From contig CALKJD010000131.1 in the NCBI GenBank assembly GCA_937995755.1, positions 1 to 64,000 on the forward strand: a DNA stretch of 64,000 nucleotides, read 5' to 3'. The stretch's first letter is position 1, and every line of letters starts with the position of its first letter. Source of the DNA: an uncultured Saprospiraceae bacterium. GTDB lineage: Bacteria > Bacteroidota > Bacteroidia > Chitinophagales > Saprospiraceae. The position numbers and the translations under genes are program-made. Below the pieces are notes generated by a model. That model did not search any database. It was not told the origin of the DNA and saw only the letters and a program-made list of their open reading frames with translations. Of this stretch, positions 35,101 to 44,280 are shown piece after piece.

Positions 35101-35166
35101 TTGACTAATTAAAAGCGATGGGATCAATGCCAAAAGAAATAATTGTATTAAGGATTGCATTCTCAT
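32128..35166 (-). CDS. Secreted M4 (thermolysin-type) metallopeptidase with T9SS sorting domain
   Basis: A 1012-residue protein. Signal peptide (about 1-22), an FTP-like propeptide region (about 60-190), then the M4 catalytic domain: HEFMH at 335-339 and the third zinc ligand Glu359 in GAINESMSD; INWDGLDGNGKS and GGVHQHSAIGNLWFH carry the remaining active-site His. Residues 530-640 resemble a CARDB-like beta domain (LVNFGSEDIPDNSGI), a further beta-rich segment follows, and the last 80 residues (IAPNPGSGLYQ, LDNGYYILTMHLSNG) are a type A T9SS sorting domain. It is a zinc endopeptidase secreted through T9SS for extracellular protein breakdown. The propeptide is presumably removed for activation. 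It is the only protease in this sub-cluster with the thermolysin fold. Confidence 0.93.
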   Translation of the reverse strand: MRMQSLIQLFLLALIPSLLISQSSIQDDYKHRRYNSQKVAPDEVLSEVCTTKNIDPLSLIIHSEKRSTNGYLHSKYVQTYKNLDVFGSSYILHSKNNYVISSNGYLAQDINIETTPTVQAHEAIIIAKNSMPGNQYFEDRVAPVELMIIDKAFPKVSSNYSLVYKVEVYTSTPIAKKIIFVDALNGSILLDLPGLAHDSTPATAHTKYHGVQEIITEATSDGDYILQDLTRGDGITTYNNDLTPFRNASTNWDLTNANQDEVALDAHYATEKFYDLMLHRFNWDGLDGNGKSMNPVVHARGTVNYVNAYWDGNNAWFGNGDCHRGPLTTLEVVAHEFMHGITDYTSDLIYSFESGAINESMSDIFGKAAEYYFAPDEFDWQIGESFLLTDLFEPFRYMDDPKRKNMPAYYKGQNWIDGGGVHQHSAIGNLWFHLLVEGRSDTTELGEPYNVLGIGMDKAIEIVWQVQSNYLTPTSNYMDMYESSITASTALFGEESPELAQVIEAWRAVGLPQSDIDAPKFQYDVGVQIDFITQRQCLRNEFLPFTIRLVNFGSEDIPDNSGIIINIDDPNSILDHEFEFLQSIKSGESATMTFDTLLYITEPGREYISATADYDLDENENNNNFNLRPYRIDIFDPIYNSLDYQLVDVNRSCSDDTTHFDVFISNLSCNALEANTRINYTILNDQGETLKENFYILEEALPSGHRFTTADFVIGDHSEIVLDAYTSTNAALDRQPDVYTFDPQIKIIGTYYNDLSDQEKNLNELDIFNIENIVEYNGFQYLAKGGGTDEEFFYPCPDDILDFQSVQNYHNGYSNISACLDLNEIDNPVLSFDLVQFRDESDFLPELQSLRCRAKITWGEGANDYLVIDNQSEGIEVNHKINLPSNFKGDCSIEFINLTGTPLETHEESYLSYDVNMIRNLEIKNATNTSNEIIETDITIAPNPGSGLYQISSTYPIEYISVINIHGKPLLSRKLDNQYKVDISTLDNGYYILTMHLSNGIQLSKPIIHIRP

Positions 35167-35301
35167 AAAGTGGTTTTTTGATGGATTTAGTATTTTAATA
35201 TTTCGTCTGTCACTTTAAAATATGAAATATTGAATAGATGTTGTACGCTTATTTTATTCGATGTGTAATCATGTATTAGTAAAGACAGTATTTTTGAATG
35301 C

Positions 35302-35877
35302 TTATTTCGTAGCATCGTATCTGTGACAGTCGATAGCATGATCATTCACCATACCTATAGCTTGCATATAGGCATAACAAATAGTTGGACCTACAAATGT
35401 AAATCCTTTCTTCTTTAGATCTTTGCTCATGGCTTTGCTGATTTCCGTCACAGCAGGCACTTCACTCATATCTTTCCATTGGTTGATGATCGGCTTGCCA
35501 TCTACAAAGCTCCAGATGTATTTATCAAATGATCCAAACTCATCTTGAATTTTTAGAAAAGCAATTGCATTTTTTCTTACACCAAACACCTTGAGCCTAT
35601 TGCGAATGATGCCAGGGTTGAGCAGTATTTTTTCTAGTTTTTCATCAGAATACTTAGCTAGCTTTTTAGCATTAAAATCGGCAAATAGCTCTTTGTAATT
35701 GGGACGTTTTTTTAATATCGTAAACCAAGACAATCCAGCTTGTGCACCTTCTAGGTTAATCATTTCAAATAGCATCCTGTCGTCATGCTGAGGTACTCCC
35801 CACTCGGTGTCATGGTATTCTATATCTAGAGGATCATGTAAGCACCAAGTGCATCGTGTCTTTTCAGATTGATTCAT
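35302..35877 (-). CDS. tag: DNA-3-methyladenine glycosylase I
   Basis: A 191-residue protein with strong resemblance to Tag: RCTWCLHDPLDIEYHDTEWG at the N-terminus with zinc-binding Cys and a Trp/Tyr base pocket (shown in parts: RCTWCLHDP, YHDTEWGVP), LFEMINLEGAQAGLSW, LLNPGIIRNRLKV, FTFVGPTICYAYMQAIGMVNDH and the terminal His zinc ligands (DHAIDCHRY). It removes 3-methyladenine from alkylated DNA, the first step of base excision repair. Length is normal (about 187-190). It lies 57 bp after the HDAC-family gene on the same strand and may be cotranscribed. Confidence 0.96.
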   Translation of the reverse strand: MNQSEKTRCTWCLHDPLDIEYHDTEWGVPQHDDRMLFEMINLEGAQAGLSWFTILKKRPNYKELFADFNAKKLAKYSDEKLEKILLNPGIIRNRLKVFGVRKNAIAFLKIQDEFGSFDKYIWSFVDGKPIINQWKDMSEVPAVTEISKAMSKDLKKKGFTFVGPTICYAYMQAIGMVNDHAIDCHRYDATK

Positions 35878-35934
35878 ATTTCTATGCTATTTAGATTTTT
35901 AGTGAATATAAAACTATTAGACTGTATTTGCGAT

Positions 35935-36837
35935 CTAAAACCAAATGTCTTGAGCCAAACGATAGGTGTTTGCATGAGCATCTATGATGTCTGCTATTCG
36001 TGGACTATAGCCGCCGCCCATACTGATAGCGACAGGAATATTATTTTTGTTACATGTTTCTAACACGATTCTATCTCGCTCTTTACATCCTGCAATACTT
36101 ACAGAAAGTCTACCCAATTTGTCAGACTCTAATATGTCGACTCCACTTAGATAGAATATTATATCTGGTTCCACTTCATCTATCAGACGTGGTAATATTT
36201 CTTTTACAGTTTTGAGGTACAGTGCATCTTCAGTTTTGTCAGGGAGAGCTGTATCTAGATCAGATTTCTCCTTGCGAGTAGGGTAGTTTCGTTCTCCATG
36301 TACAGACCAAGTAAAAACTCTTTCGTCTCCTTCAAATATTTTAGCTGTACCATTGCCTTGATGTACATCCAGATCTACTACTAATGCTTTTTTAATCTTT
36401 CCTGCCGCTAATAAATTATGTGCGGACAATGCAATGTCATTATATATACAGAAGCCTTCACCATGATCTGCAAATGAATGGTGTGTGCCTCCAGCGATAT
36501 TCATCGCTACGCCATATTGCATAGCATAGCTGGCGCACTGTAAAGTTCCATTCGCTATATGTCGTCCTCTTTGAACAAGTAGAGGCGTCATAGGGAATCC
36601 TATCGCTCTGATCTCCTTTGCGGATAGCGTCTGATTTTTAAGCTTGTCTAGAAACTCAGGAGTGTGCGTAAGTAAGATCTGCTCATCAGTTAATGGTTCT
36701 GGATGAAAAAATTGATCTTCACTTACGGTACCTTCATAGATTAGTTGCTCAGGTATCAACTCATACTTGATCATAGGAAATCTATGATTCTCGGAGAGTG
36801 GATACTTATATATTGGACTGTAAGCGATTTTAAGCAT
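35935..36837 (-). CDS. Histone deacetylase family protein (AcuC/HDAC-like)
   Basis: A 300-residue zinc-dependent deacetylase of the arginase/HDAC fold. Motifs: GGTHHSFADHGEGFCIYNDIA (shown as GGTHHSF and FCIYND; active-site His pair), VVDLDVHQGNGT (Asp and His zinc ligands), FYLSGVDILESDKLG (third ligand Asp), AISMGGGYSP. Such bacterial proteins deacetylate acetyl-lysine in enzymes such as acetyl-CoA synthetase, or acetylpolyamines. An acetyl-CoA synthetase gene is in the same window (48.9 kb) but not adjacent. It sits 41 bp downstream of the giant adhesin gene and 57 bp ahead of tag, both on the minus strand, so one operon is possible. The substrate is inferred only. Confidence 0.93.
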   Translation of the reverse strand: MLKIAYSPIYKYPLSENHRFPMIKYELIPEQLIYEGTVSEDQFFHPEPLTDEQILLTHTPEFLDKLKNQTLSAKEIRAIGFPMTPLLVQRGRHIANGTLQCASYAMQYGVAMNIAGGTHHSFADHGEGFCIYNDIALSAHNLLAAGKIKKALVVDLDVHQGNGTAKIFEGDERVFTWSVHGERNYPTRKEKSDLDTALPDKTEDALYLKTVKEILPRLIDEVEPDIIFYLSGVDILESDKLGRLSVSIAGCKERDRIVLETCNKNNIPVAISMGGGYSPRIADIIDAHANTYRLAQDIWF

Positions 36838-36878
36838 CGTGAAATTTGTCTTTCGCTTATATCAATTTGTAAGCAAAT

Positions 36879-39800
36879 CTATTTTACGATAGTTACATCT
36901 CCATAAAAGGGTTTGATCACGTCGTTTTCCAATACTTCTATAACGTAGACATATACACCAGGATTAAGTTCTTCTCCATTGTAAGTTCCGTCCCAGCCTT
37001 GTCCTATTTGGTTGATGTAATTTTCTTTGCGGAAGAGCTGATTTCCCCATCTATCAAATATGGTCATCGAAGCGATTTGGTTACTGCCAGCTTCGTTTGG
37101 TACTATATAGAATACATCGTTACTTCCATCTCCATTAGGGCTAAATACATTTGGAATAGTATAAGAAGGAATGATAGGAATCTCTTCCGCCATTACAGAA
37201 ACAGGTAATGATACATCACACCCTATTCCATAGTTGATGTTAATAATATACTCTGTATCTTCTGTAACTACATAACTAGGATTAAGACAATCAGTACAAC
37301 TCAAACCATCCGCGGGTAACCATTCAATGGAGTTGATTTGGTCCATAGTAATACCAGTAATAGAAATCTGATTGTTGAGCACATCAGCAGTTAGTACTGG
37401 GATTGTATATTCGGAAATACTATAGTTAACCATAGCGTGACAACCATCGGCATCAGCGAAGTCTAGTATTCCATCTCCAGTAAGGTTATTTATGGTATAT
37501 GGAAAAGCATCTACAGTGGTAGAAGCGCCACTCTCATCAATATAATTAAAAGGAGCAGTACCCGTAATATTTGTGATACTTACTTGACCATTAATAGGGT
37601 CGATACAGTTGGGTTGTAATACAGTAGCTTCGGCTATGATACCATCAAAGGAAAGCTGAATGTAGGCAATACTATCACATCCATTGGCAGCACCTCCAAG
37701 TATTAGTTCTGTACCCATTTGATTGTCGATGTCGTAAGTATTTCCGTTGACTTCAAAGAAATAATCTGGATCGCAGCTACTACTCGTATACGGTCCTTCT
37801 GGAATATCTAGTAAAGTTAAATTAATAGACACGATACTATCACATCCATTGCTCGCCGCAGCGGTAAATGTTTCAAAACCTATAAGCCTATCTTTATCAT
37901 AAGTACTGCCATTTACTACTACGAATTCATTTGGGCATATAGGGCCGTCTTCAGATCCTATAGCTGGATTGAGAAAGGTAATATTTACATCTACCAAACT
38001 ATCACATCCATTAACAGAACCATTAAGTATCGTAGTCGTACCAGATTGATTTGCAAAGTTGAACACCACGCCATTTATTGTAGTACTAAATGTGGGATCA
38101 CATACTATCTCTTCTACTATTCCTGTAGGTACAGTAAATAGAGTAAGATTTACATTGATAATACTATCGCATCCTCCCACACTTCCTCCTATGATCGTGT
38201 CAGAACCCATAAGATTGTTTTCATCATAGACCTTACCATTTAAAGTCAATCCTTCATCACCTTCACAAATATCTCCCAATACAATTTCTATACTAGCATC
38301 TCCAAAGCTCAGGTCAATAATCACCGTGCTATCACATCCATTAGCGGCCATACCAGGTAGTAGATACATTCCACTTGGATTCATTTCATTATACACCGTA
38401 CCTCCGACATTTATACTTTGTCCTGTACAGAATTCATTGTTGATTAGACTCGTAGCTGGATCTGGTATTACGAGATCTATGATTATGATACTATCACATT
38501 GACCAGGTCTTTCGATTGTTATTTCTCCTGTAGGATTAAGAGCATTGAATGTCTGACCTTCATACATTACAAAATCATCTCCACATATTACCGTATTGAC
38601 AGTTAAAGTATCTTTCGCACCTATGTTGAATGTATCTGGCGTACTGTCAATATCTGTGATACAATCATTTAAACTTACTGAGCTGACTGCGATAGTGAAA
38701 TCTACACCAGAAGGCAAGTTATAAGATTCTAGATCTATTTGTAATGGGAGTGTGCCAGTCGCTGGCAATGGTGGGTCAAAGTCTGTATAAGGAATCGATA
38801 TTGGTAATTCTGGAAGGTTACCATCTAACTCAATTGTAAATTCGAATCCAAAAAAGTAGGAGTAATCTATTTCTATATCCAATGTGTCACCACAAATTGT
38901 ATTTTGAAGTACGCGTAGATCAAAGATAGGTTCTGGCAGTATTAATAACTCCAGTGTTGTATTGGATTCTATGCAATCGATATTGTCACCTACCGTATAA
39001 ACGGCAGAAACCATTACAGCTGTGCCAGGAGGTAATGAGGCCCACTGATCAATGGTCATTATACCATCAGAGATAACTACATTTCCATCTAGCGAATTGA
39101 GAAAAGTACCGCCGAGAGAAGCACCATCGAGATAATCAAATAAGTTGATTTCTGTAGTGTAGCAAATCGTGTCTTGAACAGGATTTCCGGCTGTGACATT
39201 ATTAGTTACTTCTACGTCTATTTCTATAAAATTACTTGGACATGTACCATTACCTGGCACCGTATGGATAAATGTAAATGTACCAACACCAAGTGTTGTA
39301 GTATTTACCGAGCTGCCACTTAATGCTCCTGTATTAATGGGGTCGCTAAATGTTCCTACAGTATTGTTATTTTCTAATAGACCTTCTAACATAATCGTGT
39401 TACCTGCACATGTGGTAGTACTTACATTATCGCCAGCATTTGGAGCTTCGATTATTTCTATAGTTAGATTGGCAGTATCAGGAGTACATATAGTATCCAT
39501 GATCCCTACGATATATCGTACATTATAAATACCTGGATCTAAATCACTAAGATTTACCATAGAAGGAGTACTTACATCAATAGGTGCACCATCCATCACT
39601 ATAATCGTATCCTCTGTGCCTTGGATATTCCAAAAAGCATTTAAGTCGATTATTGTGGTTGCTGTTTCGCAGGCGATTAGTAGATCTTCACCTCCTGCAT
39701 CTATTTGATCGTGTATATTGATTTGTAGGTGACTAGTATCATTGCCACATTCTATGTTTTCGATGACATACATAAAATTGATAGCACCAGTAATGCCAGA

Positions 39801-42350
39801 GATATCTACTTGTGTACTATCCGTATCATCCATGATAATACCCATATCATCACTCCACATACCCAAAGTGTCTGCAGGTTCGATAAGTAGATTCGGTAGA
39901 TCGATTATTAATGTATTGGACGTATTACATATGTCAATAGTGTCGCCAACTCCTGCAGTAGGCCCTTGTCCTATTTTAATTATGATTTCTTCTTCAACGA
40001 TACAGCTACTAAAACTATCATATGCATATATCGTATCGGTTGTGAAAATAGTATCGCCTACCATTAGCTCCATACCCATACCATTAGGCTCTGAGAAATA
40101 TGTTTCAGTGCCAAGGAGTAAGTTTCCTGTAATTGTAGGCAAGATAAAAATTCCACAAGTATCAATGTCCATCACTTCGAAAACAGGTTCACTGAATACG
40201 GTGATATTAAATGACGGTTCATTACTACTACACGTTGCACTAGGGTCAAAGATGTACAAAGTGGTAGATGAGATAACTGTTTCGCCAGGTGAGTAAAGTA
40301 TGCCAGCGCCTCCCTCTAAAGTGGAATAAACAGCAGTAGAATTAACACCGGTGCCAGTTATTTCTGGTAAAATATATGGACCACAGCTCAAAGTATCATT
40401 GGGTACATCAAAGGTAGTCCCTGGAAGAATGTCTATGTCTACCATTATTTCATCAAAGCAAAAAGGGAGTCCTGTATATACAAACAAGTCTGTGCTCATC
40501 GTAATCACTTCTCCTGCGGCATAGCTATCACCACCTTGGTTGGTCTCCGTATAGTATAATGTATTACCAATTATATTTGTACCCGTAATCGCTGGTAGAG
40601 TGACACTTCCACATTCTGAGAATGGTCCAATTGGATCTAGTTCAGGTGCGATAAGATAATTTACAGTTACTATGCCTCCGAGGTCTGTATCATCTACACA
40701 ACCATCACCTTCAGTCACTTCTAATATTTCAAAAGTGGTGAGACCTGTGATGGTAAATGTCAATTCCGATTCATTGGGATTAAGTGTATAAGTAACTTCG
40801 GTACTACCATTTGCATCTGTATAATTTAGTTTTACGACGTGTTGTTCCGCTGGATTGTCAAACGAAAATAGAATGCTAACCATTTCACCAATCACGCCAT
40901 CGGTATCGCATATAGTACAATCGGTAGAACCTATAGAAGTACAATAAAGCGCTACATTTCCAGCATCACCATTTTGTAATACTACAAGGTTAACTGGCTG
41001 TCGAGGCGACGTGCAATCTCCATTTGTGACCGTTGCATATATCACCGAAGATGGGCTAAAGTATGGCGAGAATATTTCTGTAGTAAGTCCAGGATCACCA
41101 TAGTATTGTACAGTTTCACCACTCCCTCCATTTACATCGTCATCCATTTCTGTAAGGTCAAAAGTAGCGAGTCCTCCTCCTTCATCACATTCTTCGAGTG
41201 TTGCAGTATTCGCTTCTGGAGTATCTAAGAAATCTATTGAAAATGAAGATCCAGTAACTATACCTTCACATCCATTGGCGTCAGTGAAGCTGTTGAGTGT
41301 GAAGACTCCGCTTTGACCAGATGCTATCTCTGGTACTCCGATAGTCTGAGTGCCAGGATCATAAGAGGGAAAAAGACCAGTAAGGTCATAGCAAACTGTG
41401 ATTTCATCACTCACCGCAAAGCTTGGAGCGTTGAAATTTACTGGAAAGCCAACTCCTGAAATGGTAAATGTGAGATCTAGATTATAAGGCGCTAATCCGT
41501 CAATAAAGTCAAACGAAATACTCGTACATTCTCCAAAGCAAAGCTCTCCGTCAGAAGATTGATCTATAGATCCTTCTGGGCTCGGATTGAGAGAAATTGT
41601 TTCTGATATAGTTGATGAGCATCCATTGGCATCAGTGGTAGTTAATGTATATGTTTCTCCATCTGAGGCACCTGTAGCAAAAGTATTTTGAATGCCATCG
41701 TTATCTATAGATGAGCCTCCATCTGTTGTCCACATCCAAGTATCTACATCTGCATTGTTCAAGGCTTCACCTTCTAGATTTACATCTTGACCTGCGCATA
41801 GATCTGGATCCGTCGTTATATCTATTGCCGTGGCTTGGTAACACATGATCACAATGTTAGAAAAAGTAGAAGTTTCATCACTTGCCCATGTATTGGTCAT
41901 TAATTCTAAATCTACTGATGTAGCTCCATCAGTACAGATAAAGCCAGATGATACAGTTCCAGATTGGTCGGCATCAGTTGTACCTACATCTCCGATTAAA
42001 TCTTGAAAAACAATACTACCATCTAACTGCATTGTTCCCTGTAAGAAATCCCAGCAAGGTGTACATCCTCCAGCTACAGAGTTGTCTGGATCACAACCGC
42101 AGCCTGGACATTCATCACAACTTTCCATATTGCCTGAGCCTTGCCAAGGAAGAGAAAATGCGAAATCATATGATATACTTACCGAACTACAGTTTGATAT
42201 GTCAGCATTAAAGCTTTCTGATTCTGGATTGTCGATTCCAGTATATGCATAAGGACCTGGATCTGAGAATATTGTGGTCTGAGCTGCTAGATCTGAGCAG
42301 ATAATTATGCAAATAAGAAAGATGAAATATCTAAGGCGGTAAAGGGACAT
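36879..42350 (-). CDS. Giant secreted adhesin-like protein with repeats and T9SS type B (gliding-associated) C-terminal domain
   Basis: A 1823-residue protein with a Sec signal peptide (about 1-24). The body is acidic and Thr/Ser/Asp/Gly-rich, typical of calcium-binding surface beta domains. Two repeat families can be seen: three copies of a module of about 65 residues at about 570-780 (each with CG..ILPEITG, then an SPGETV-like turn and an end Cys), and six copies of a module of about 52-58 residues at about 1255-1560 (each with a Cys, G..Y...N..G, and a terminal GCDS). The C-terminus (about 1735-1823: PNVFSPNGDGSNDVF, IFDRWGNQLF, WDGTYNGEELNPGVYVYVI) is the type B sorting domain TIGR04131, so it is secreted by T9SS and attached to the surface. 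A role in adhesion, gliding or matrix is inferred. Confidence 0.92.
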   Translation of the reverse strand: MSLYRLRYFIFLICIIICSDLAAQTTIFSDPGPYAYTGIDNPESESFNADISNCSSVSISYDFAFSLPWQGSGNMESCDECPGCGCDPDNSVAGGCTPCWDFLQGTMQLDGSIVFQDLIGDVGTTDADQSGTVSSGFICTDGATSVDLELMTNTWASDETSTFSNIVIMCYQATAIDITTDPDLCAGQDVNLEGEALNNADVDTWMWTTDGGSSIDNDGIQNTFATGASDGETYTLTTTDANGCSSTISETISLNPSPEGSIDQSSDGELCFGECTSISFDFIDGLAPYNLDLTFTISGVGFPVNFNAPSFAVSDEITVCYDLTGLFPSYDPGTQTIGVPEIASGQSGVFTLNSFTDANGCEGIVTGSSFSIDFLDTPEANTATLEECDEGGGLATFDLTEMDDDVNGGSGETVQYYGDPGLTTEIFSPYFSPSSVIYATVTNGDCTSPRQPVNLVVLQNGDAGNVALYCTSIGSTDCTICDTDGVIGEMVSILFSFDNPAEQHVVKLNYTDANGSTEVTYTLNPNESELTFTITGLTTFEILEVTEGDGCVDDTDLGGIVTVNYLIAPELDPIGPFSECGSVTLPAITGTNIIGNTLYYTETNQGGDSYAAGEVITMSTDLFVYTGLPFCFDEIMVDIDILPGTTFDVPNDTLSCGPYILPEITGTGVNSTAVYSTLEGGAGILYSPGETVISSTTLYIFDPSATCSSNEPSFNITVFSEPVFEVMDIDTCGIFILPTITGNLLLGTETYFSEPNGMGMELMVGDTIFTTDTIYAYDSFSSCIVEEEIIIKIGQGPTAGVGDTIDICNTSNTLIIDLPNLLIEPADTLGMWSDDMGIIMDDTDSTQVDISGITGAINFMYVIENIECGNDTSHLQINIHDQIDAGGEDLLIACETATTIIDLNAFWNIQGTEDTIIVMDGAPIDVSTPSMVNLSDLDPGIYNVRYIVGIMDTICTPDTANLTIEIIEAPNAGDNVSTTTCAGNTIMLEGLLENNNTVGTFSDPINTGALSGSSVNTTTLGVGTFTFIHTVPGNGTCPSNFIEIDVEVTNNVTAGNPVQDTICYTTEINLFDYLDGASLGGTFLNSLDGNVVISDGIMTIDQWASLPPGTAVMVSAVYTVGDNIDCIESNTTLELLILPEPIFDLRVLQNTICGDTLDIEIDYSYFFGFEFTIELDGNLPELPISIPYTDFDPPLPATGTLPLQIDLESYNLPSGVDFTIAVSSVSLNDCITDIDSTPDTFNIGAKDTLTVNTVICGDDFVMYEGQTFNALNPTGEITIERPGQCDSIIIIDLVIPDPATSLINNEFCTGQSINVGGTVYNEMNPSGMYLLPGMAANGCDSTVIIDLSFGDASIEIVLGDICEGDEGLTLNGKVYDENNLMGSDTIIGGSVGGCDSIINVNLTLFTVPTGIVEEIVCDPTFSTTINGVVFNFANQSGTTTILNGSVNGCDSLVDVNITFLNPAIGSEDGPICPNEFVVVNGSTYDKDRLIGFETFTAAASNGCDSIVSINLTLLDIPEGPYTSSSCDPDYFFEVNGNTYDIDNQMGTELILGGAANGCDSIAYIQLSFDGIIAEATVLQPNCIDPINGQVSITNITGTAPFNYIDESGASTTVDAFPYTINNLTGDGILDFADADGCHAMVNYSISEYTIPVLTADVLNNQISITGITMDQINSIEWLPADGLSCTDCLNPSYVVTEDTEYIININYGIGCDVSLPVSVMAEEIPIIPSYTIPNVFSPNGDGSNDVFYIVPNEAGSNQIASMTIFDRWGNQLFRKENYINQIGQGWDGTYNGEELNPGVYVYVIEVLENDVIKPFYGDVTIVK

Positions 42351-42409
42351 ACTTCAGGTTGAGTGTTATAAGCTGTAAGTAATTCATTGTACTCAAAGCT
42401 TGGTTATCG

Positions 42410-42417
42410 CAAATATA
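42410..42417 (-). promoter_or_regulatory. -7 box TATATTTG for the giant adhesin gene
   Basis: Exact TAnnTTTG on the minus strand, followed by GCGATA; transcription should begin near 42403, giving a leader of about 53 nt. The leader can fold through AAGCT/AGCTT arms with AGTA/TACT inside. No -33 TTG is evident. Confidence 0.55.
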
Positions 42418-42607
42418 TAGAAATATAGGCGCTCTGATATAAGGTTCCGCCTTGTAATAGAGCAAGTTACATAATCTTTATTATTGTTTAATACATGATT
42501 AACAAAAGGGTAATCTTACTCTTGGTGTGTATCTCAACAAGAGTGGCTGTGATTGAAGACAATACATATTATAGATTAGATTTATAAGCGATATGCTGCT
42601 TATTATC

Positions 42608-42615
42608 TATTTTTG
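42608..42615 (+). promoter_or_regulatory. -7 box TATTTTTG for lysS
   Basis: TATTTTTG is a match to TAnnTTTG and lies 23 bp before the lysS ATG, followed by GCAATT. The leader would be about 17 nt. No clear -33 TTG. Confidence 0.45.
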
Positions 42616-42638
42616 CAATTCATTTTTTAAGATACAGT

Positions 42639-44150
42639 ATGGAACAGACACTCAGCGAGCAAGAATTAGTAAGAAGAGAGAATCTTCAAAAGATCAAAGA
42701 CTTAGGTATAGACCCTTATCCAGCAGAAGGATTCCCAGTGAATGCCCTCTCGCAGGAAATAAAACAGAATTTTAAAAAAGGTGATTCTACATACCAAGAA
42801 GTAGTGCTCGCAGGTAGATTGATGTCGCGTCGTATCATGGGTAAAGCTTCATTTGCTGAACTGCAAGATACTGAAGGTCGTATCCAACTATATGTTAGTA
42901 GGGATGATATCTGTGATGGAGAGGATAAGACATTATACAATACGATGTTTAAGAAGCTTCTAGATCTTGGTGATTTTATTGGGGTGAAGGGGTATGCATT
43001 CTATACTAATGTAGGAGAATGTTCAGTGCATGTCACAGAACTCGTATTACTCAGTAAGTCTCTAAGACCTTTGCCAGTGGTGAAAACTGATGCGGATGGA
43101 AATATCCACGATTCATTTACAGATCCAGAACTAAGATATAGACAGAGATATGTAGATCTAGTAGTTAATCCAGAAGTTAGAGATACTTTCCGTAAGCGTA
43201 CGCAGATGTACAATACGATTAGAAATTTCTTTAATGAAAGTGGTTACTTAGAAGTAGAGACACCTATCCTTCAGCCTCTATATGGTGGAGCCGCGGCAAG
43301 ACCTTTTAAGACGCATCACAATACGCTAGATATGACATTATATATGCGTATCGCAAATGAGCTATATCTCAAGAGATTGATAGTTGGTGGATTTGATGGT
43401 GTATATGAGTTTAGTAAAGATTTTCGTAATGAAGGGATGAGTAGATTTCACAATCCTGAGTTTACTCAAGTTGAGCTTTATGTTGCCTACAAAGATTACG
43501 AATGGATGATGGATCTCACAGAAGAAATGGTCGAGCGTATAGCTATGGATATGCATGGTACTACAGAGGTGCAAGTAGGAGAGAATGTTATCAACTTTGC
43601 AAGACCTTGGAAGAGATATACTATGTATGAAGCGATAGAGCATTTTACAGGAGTTGATATCTCTAAGATGAATGAAGAGGAACTATTTAATACGGCGAAA
43701 GAACTGCATGTGCCAGTAGATAAGTCCATGGGGAAAGGAAAGCTCATAGATGAAATCTTTGGTGAGAAGTGTGAAGCTCAATTAATACAACCTACGTTCA
43801 TTACTAATTATCCTGTAGAGATGTCTCCACTGGCCAAGAAGCATAGAACAGAAGAAGGACTTGTAGAGCGATTTGAAGCGATCTGTAATGGTAAGGAGAT
43901 TTGTAACTCGTTTACAGAGTTAAATGATCCTATCGATCAGAGAGAGCGTTTTGAGTCTCAACTAGAGTTGGGTAAGAGAGGTGATGATGAGGCGATGGTA
44001 TTAGATGAAGATTTCCTCAGAGCTATAGAATATGGTATGCCACCAACGGCAGGTCTCGGTATGGGAATGGACAGATTAGCCATGATCATGACCAATTCAA
44101 ATTCGATTCAAGATGTATTATTCTTTCCTCAGATGAAAGCAGAGAAATAG
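42639..44150 (+). CDS. lysS: Lysyl-tRNA synthetase, class II
   Basis: A 503-residue class II enzyme. N-terminal OB-fold anticodon-binding domain (about 55-150: [20 protein letters not shown]) then the catalytic core with motif 1 ([15 protein letters not shown], ending VETPILQP), motif 2 ([19 protein letters not shown], where FRNEGM is the lysyl signature) and motif 3 (GLGMGMDRL). It charges tRNA-Lys with lysine in the cytoplasm. Length is normal. Only 130 bp separate it from the plsC-like gene, with a hairpin between. Confidence 0.98.
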   Translation: MEQTLSEQELVRRENLQKIKDLGIDPYPAEGFPVNALSQEIKQNFKKGDSTYQEVVLAGRLMSRRIMGKASFAELQDTEGRIQLYVSRDDICDGEDKTLYNTMFKKLLDLGDFIGVKGYAFYTNVGECSVHVTELVLLSKSLRPLPVVKTDADGNIHDSFTDPELRYRQRYVDLVVNPEVRDTFRKRTQMYNTIRNFFNESGYLEVETPILQPLYGGAAARPFKTHHNTLDMTLYMRIANELYLKRLIVGGFDGVYEFSKDFRNEGMSRFHNPEFTQVELYVAYKDYEWMMDLTEEMVERIAMDMHGTTEVQVGENVINFARPWKRYTMYEAIEHFTGVDISKMNEEELFNTAKELHVPVDKSMGKGKLIDEIFGEKCEAQLIQPTFITNYPVEMSPLAKKHRTEEGLVERFEAICNGKEICNSFTELNDPIDQRERFESQLELGKRGDDEAMVLDEDFLRAIEYGMPPTAGLGMGMDRLAMIMTNSNSIQDVLFFPQMKAEK

Positions 44151-44156
44151 TCTTCA

Positions 44157-44198
44157 GTCAGCAGTCTTTAGTGTAGTTTTATGCTTAAGACTGCTGAC
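44157..44198 (+). terminator. Hairpin between lysS and plsC (12-bp stem)
   Basis: GTCAGCAGTCTT (44157-44168) pairs exactly with AAGACTGCTGAC (44187-44198), loop 18 nt, followed by CGATTTTATAC. The T-run is weak, so it may attenuate rather than stop transcription from lysS into plsC. Confidence 0.5.
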
Positions 44199-44280
44199 CG
44201 ATTTTATACATTTACAATCCAAGATTATCAAACTGATACTCAAATTTATTTCTATTTGTAAAGCGCTGTTCCTTGCAGGG

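Noticed and set aside
39742-40296. Long plus-strand frames inside the giant adhesin gene (also 39193-39528)
   Set aside because: They are antisense to a well supported 1823-residue frame with signal peptide and T9SS domain; their translations lack any domain logic.
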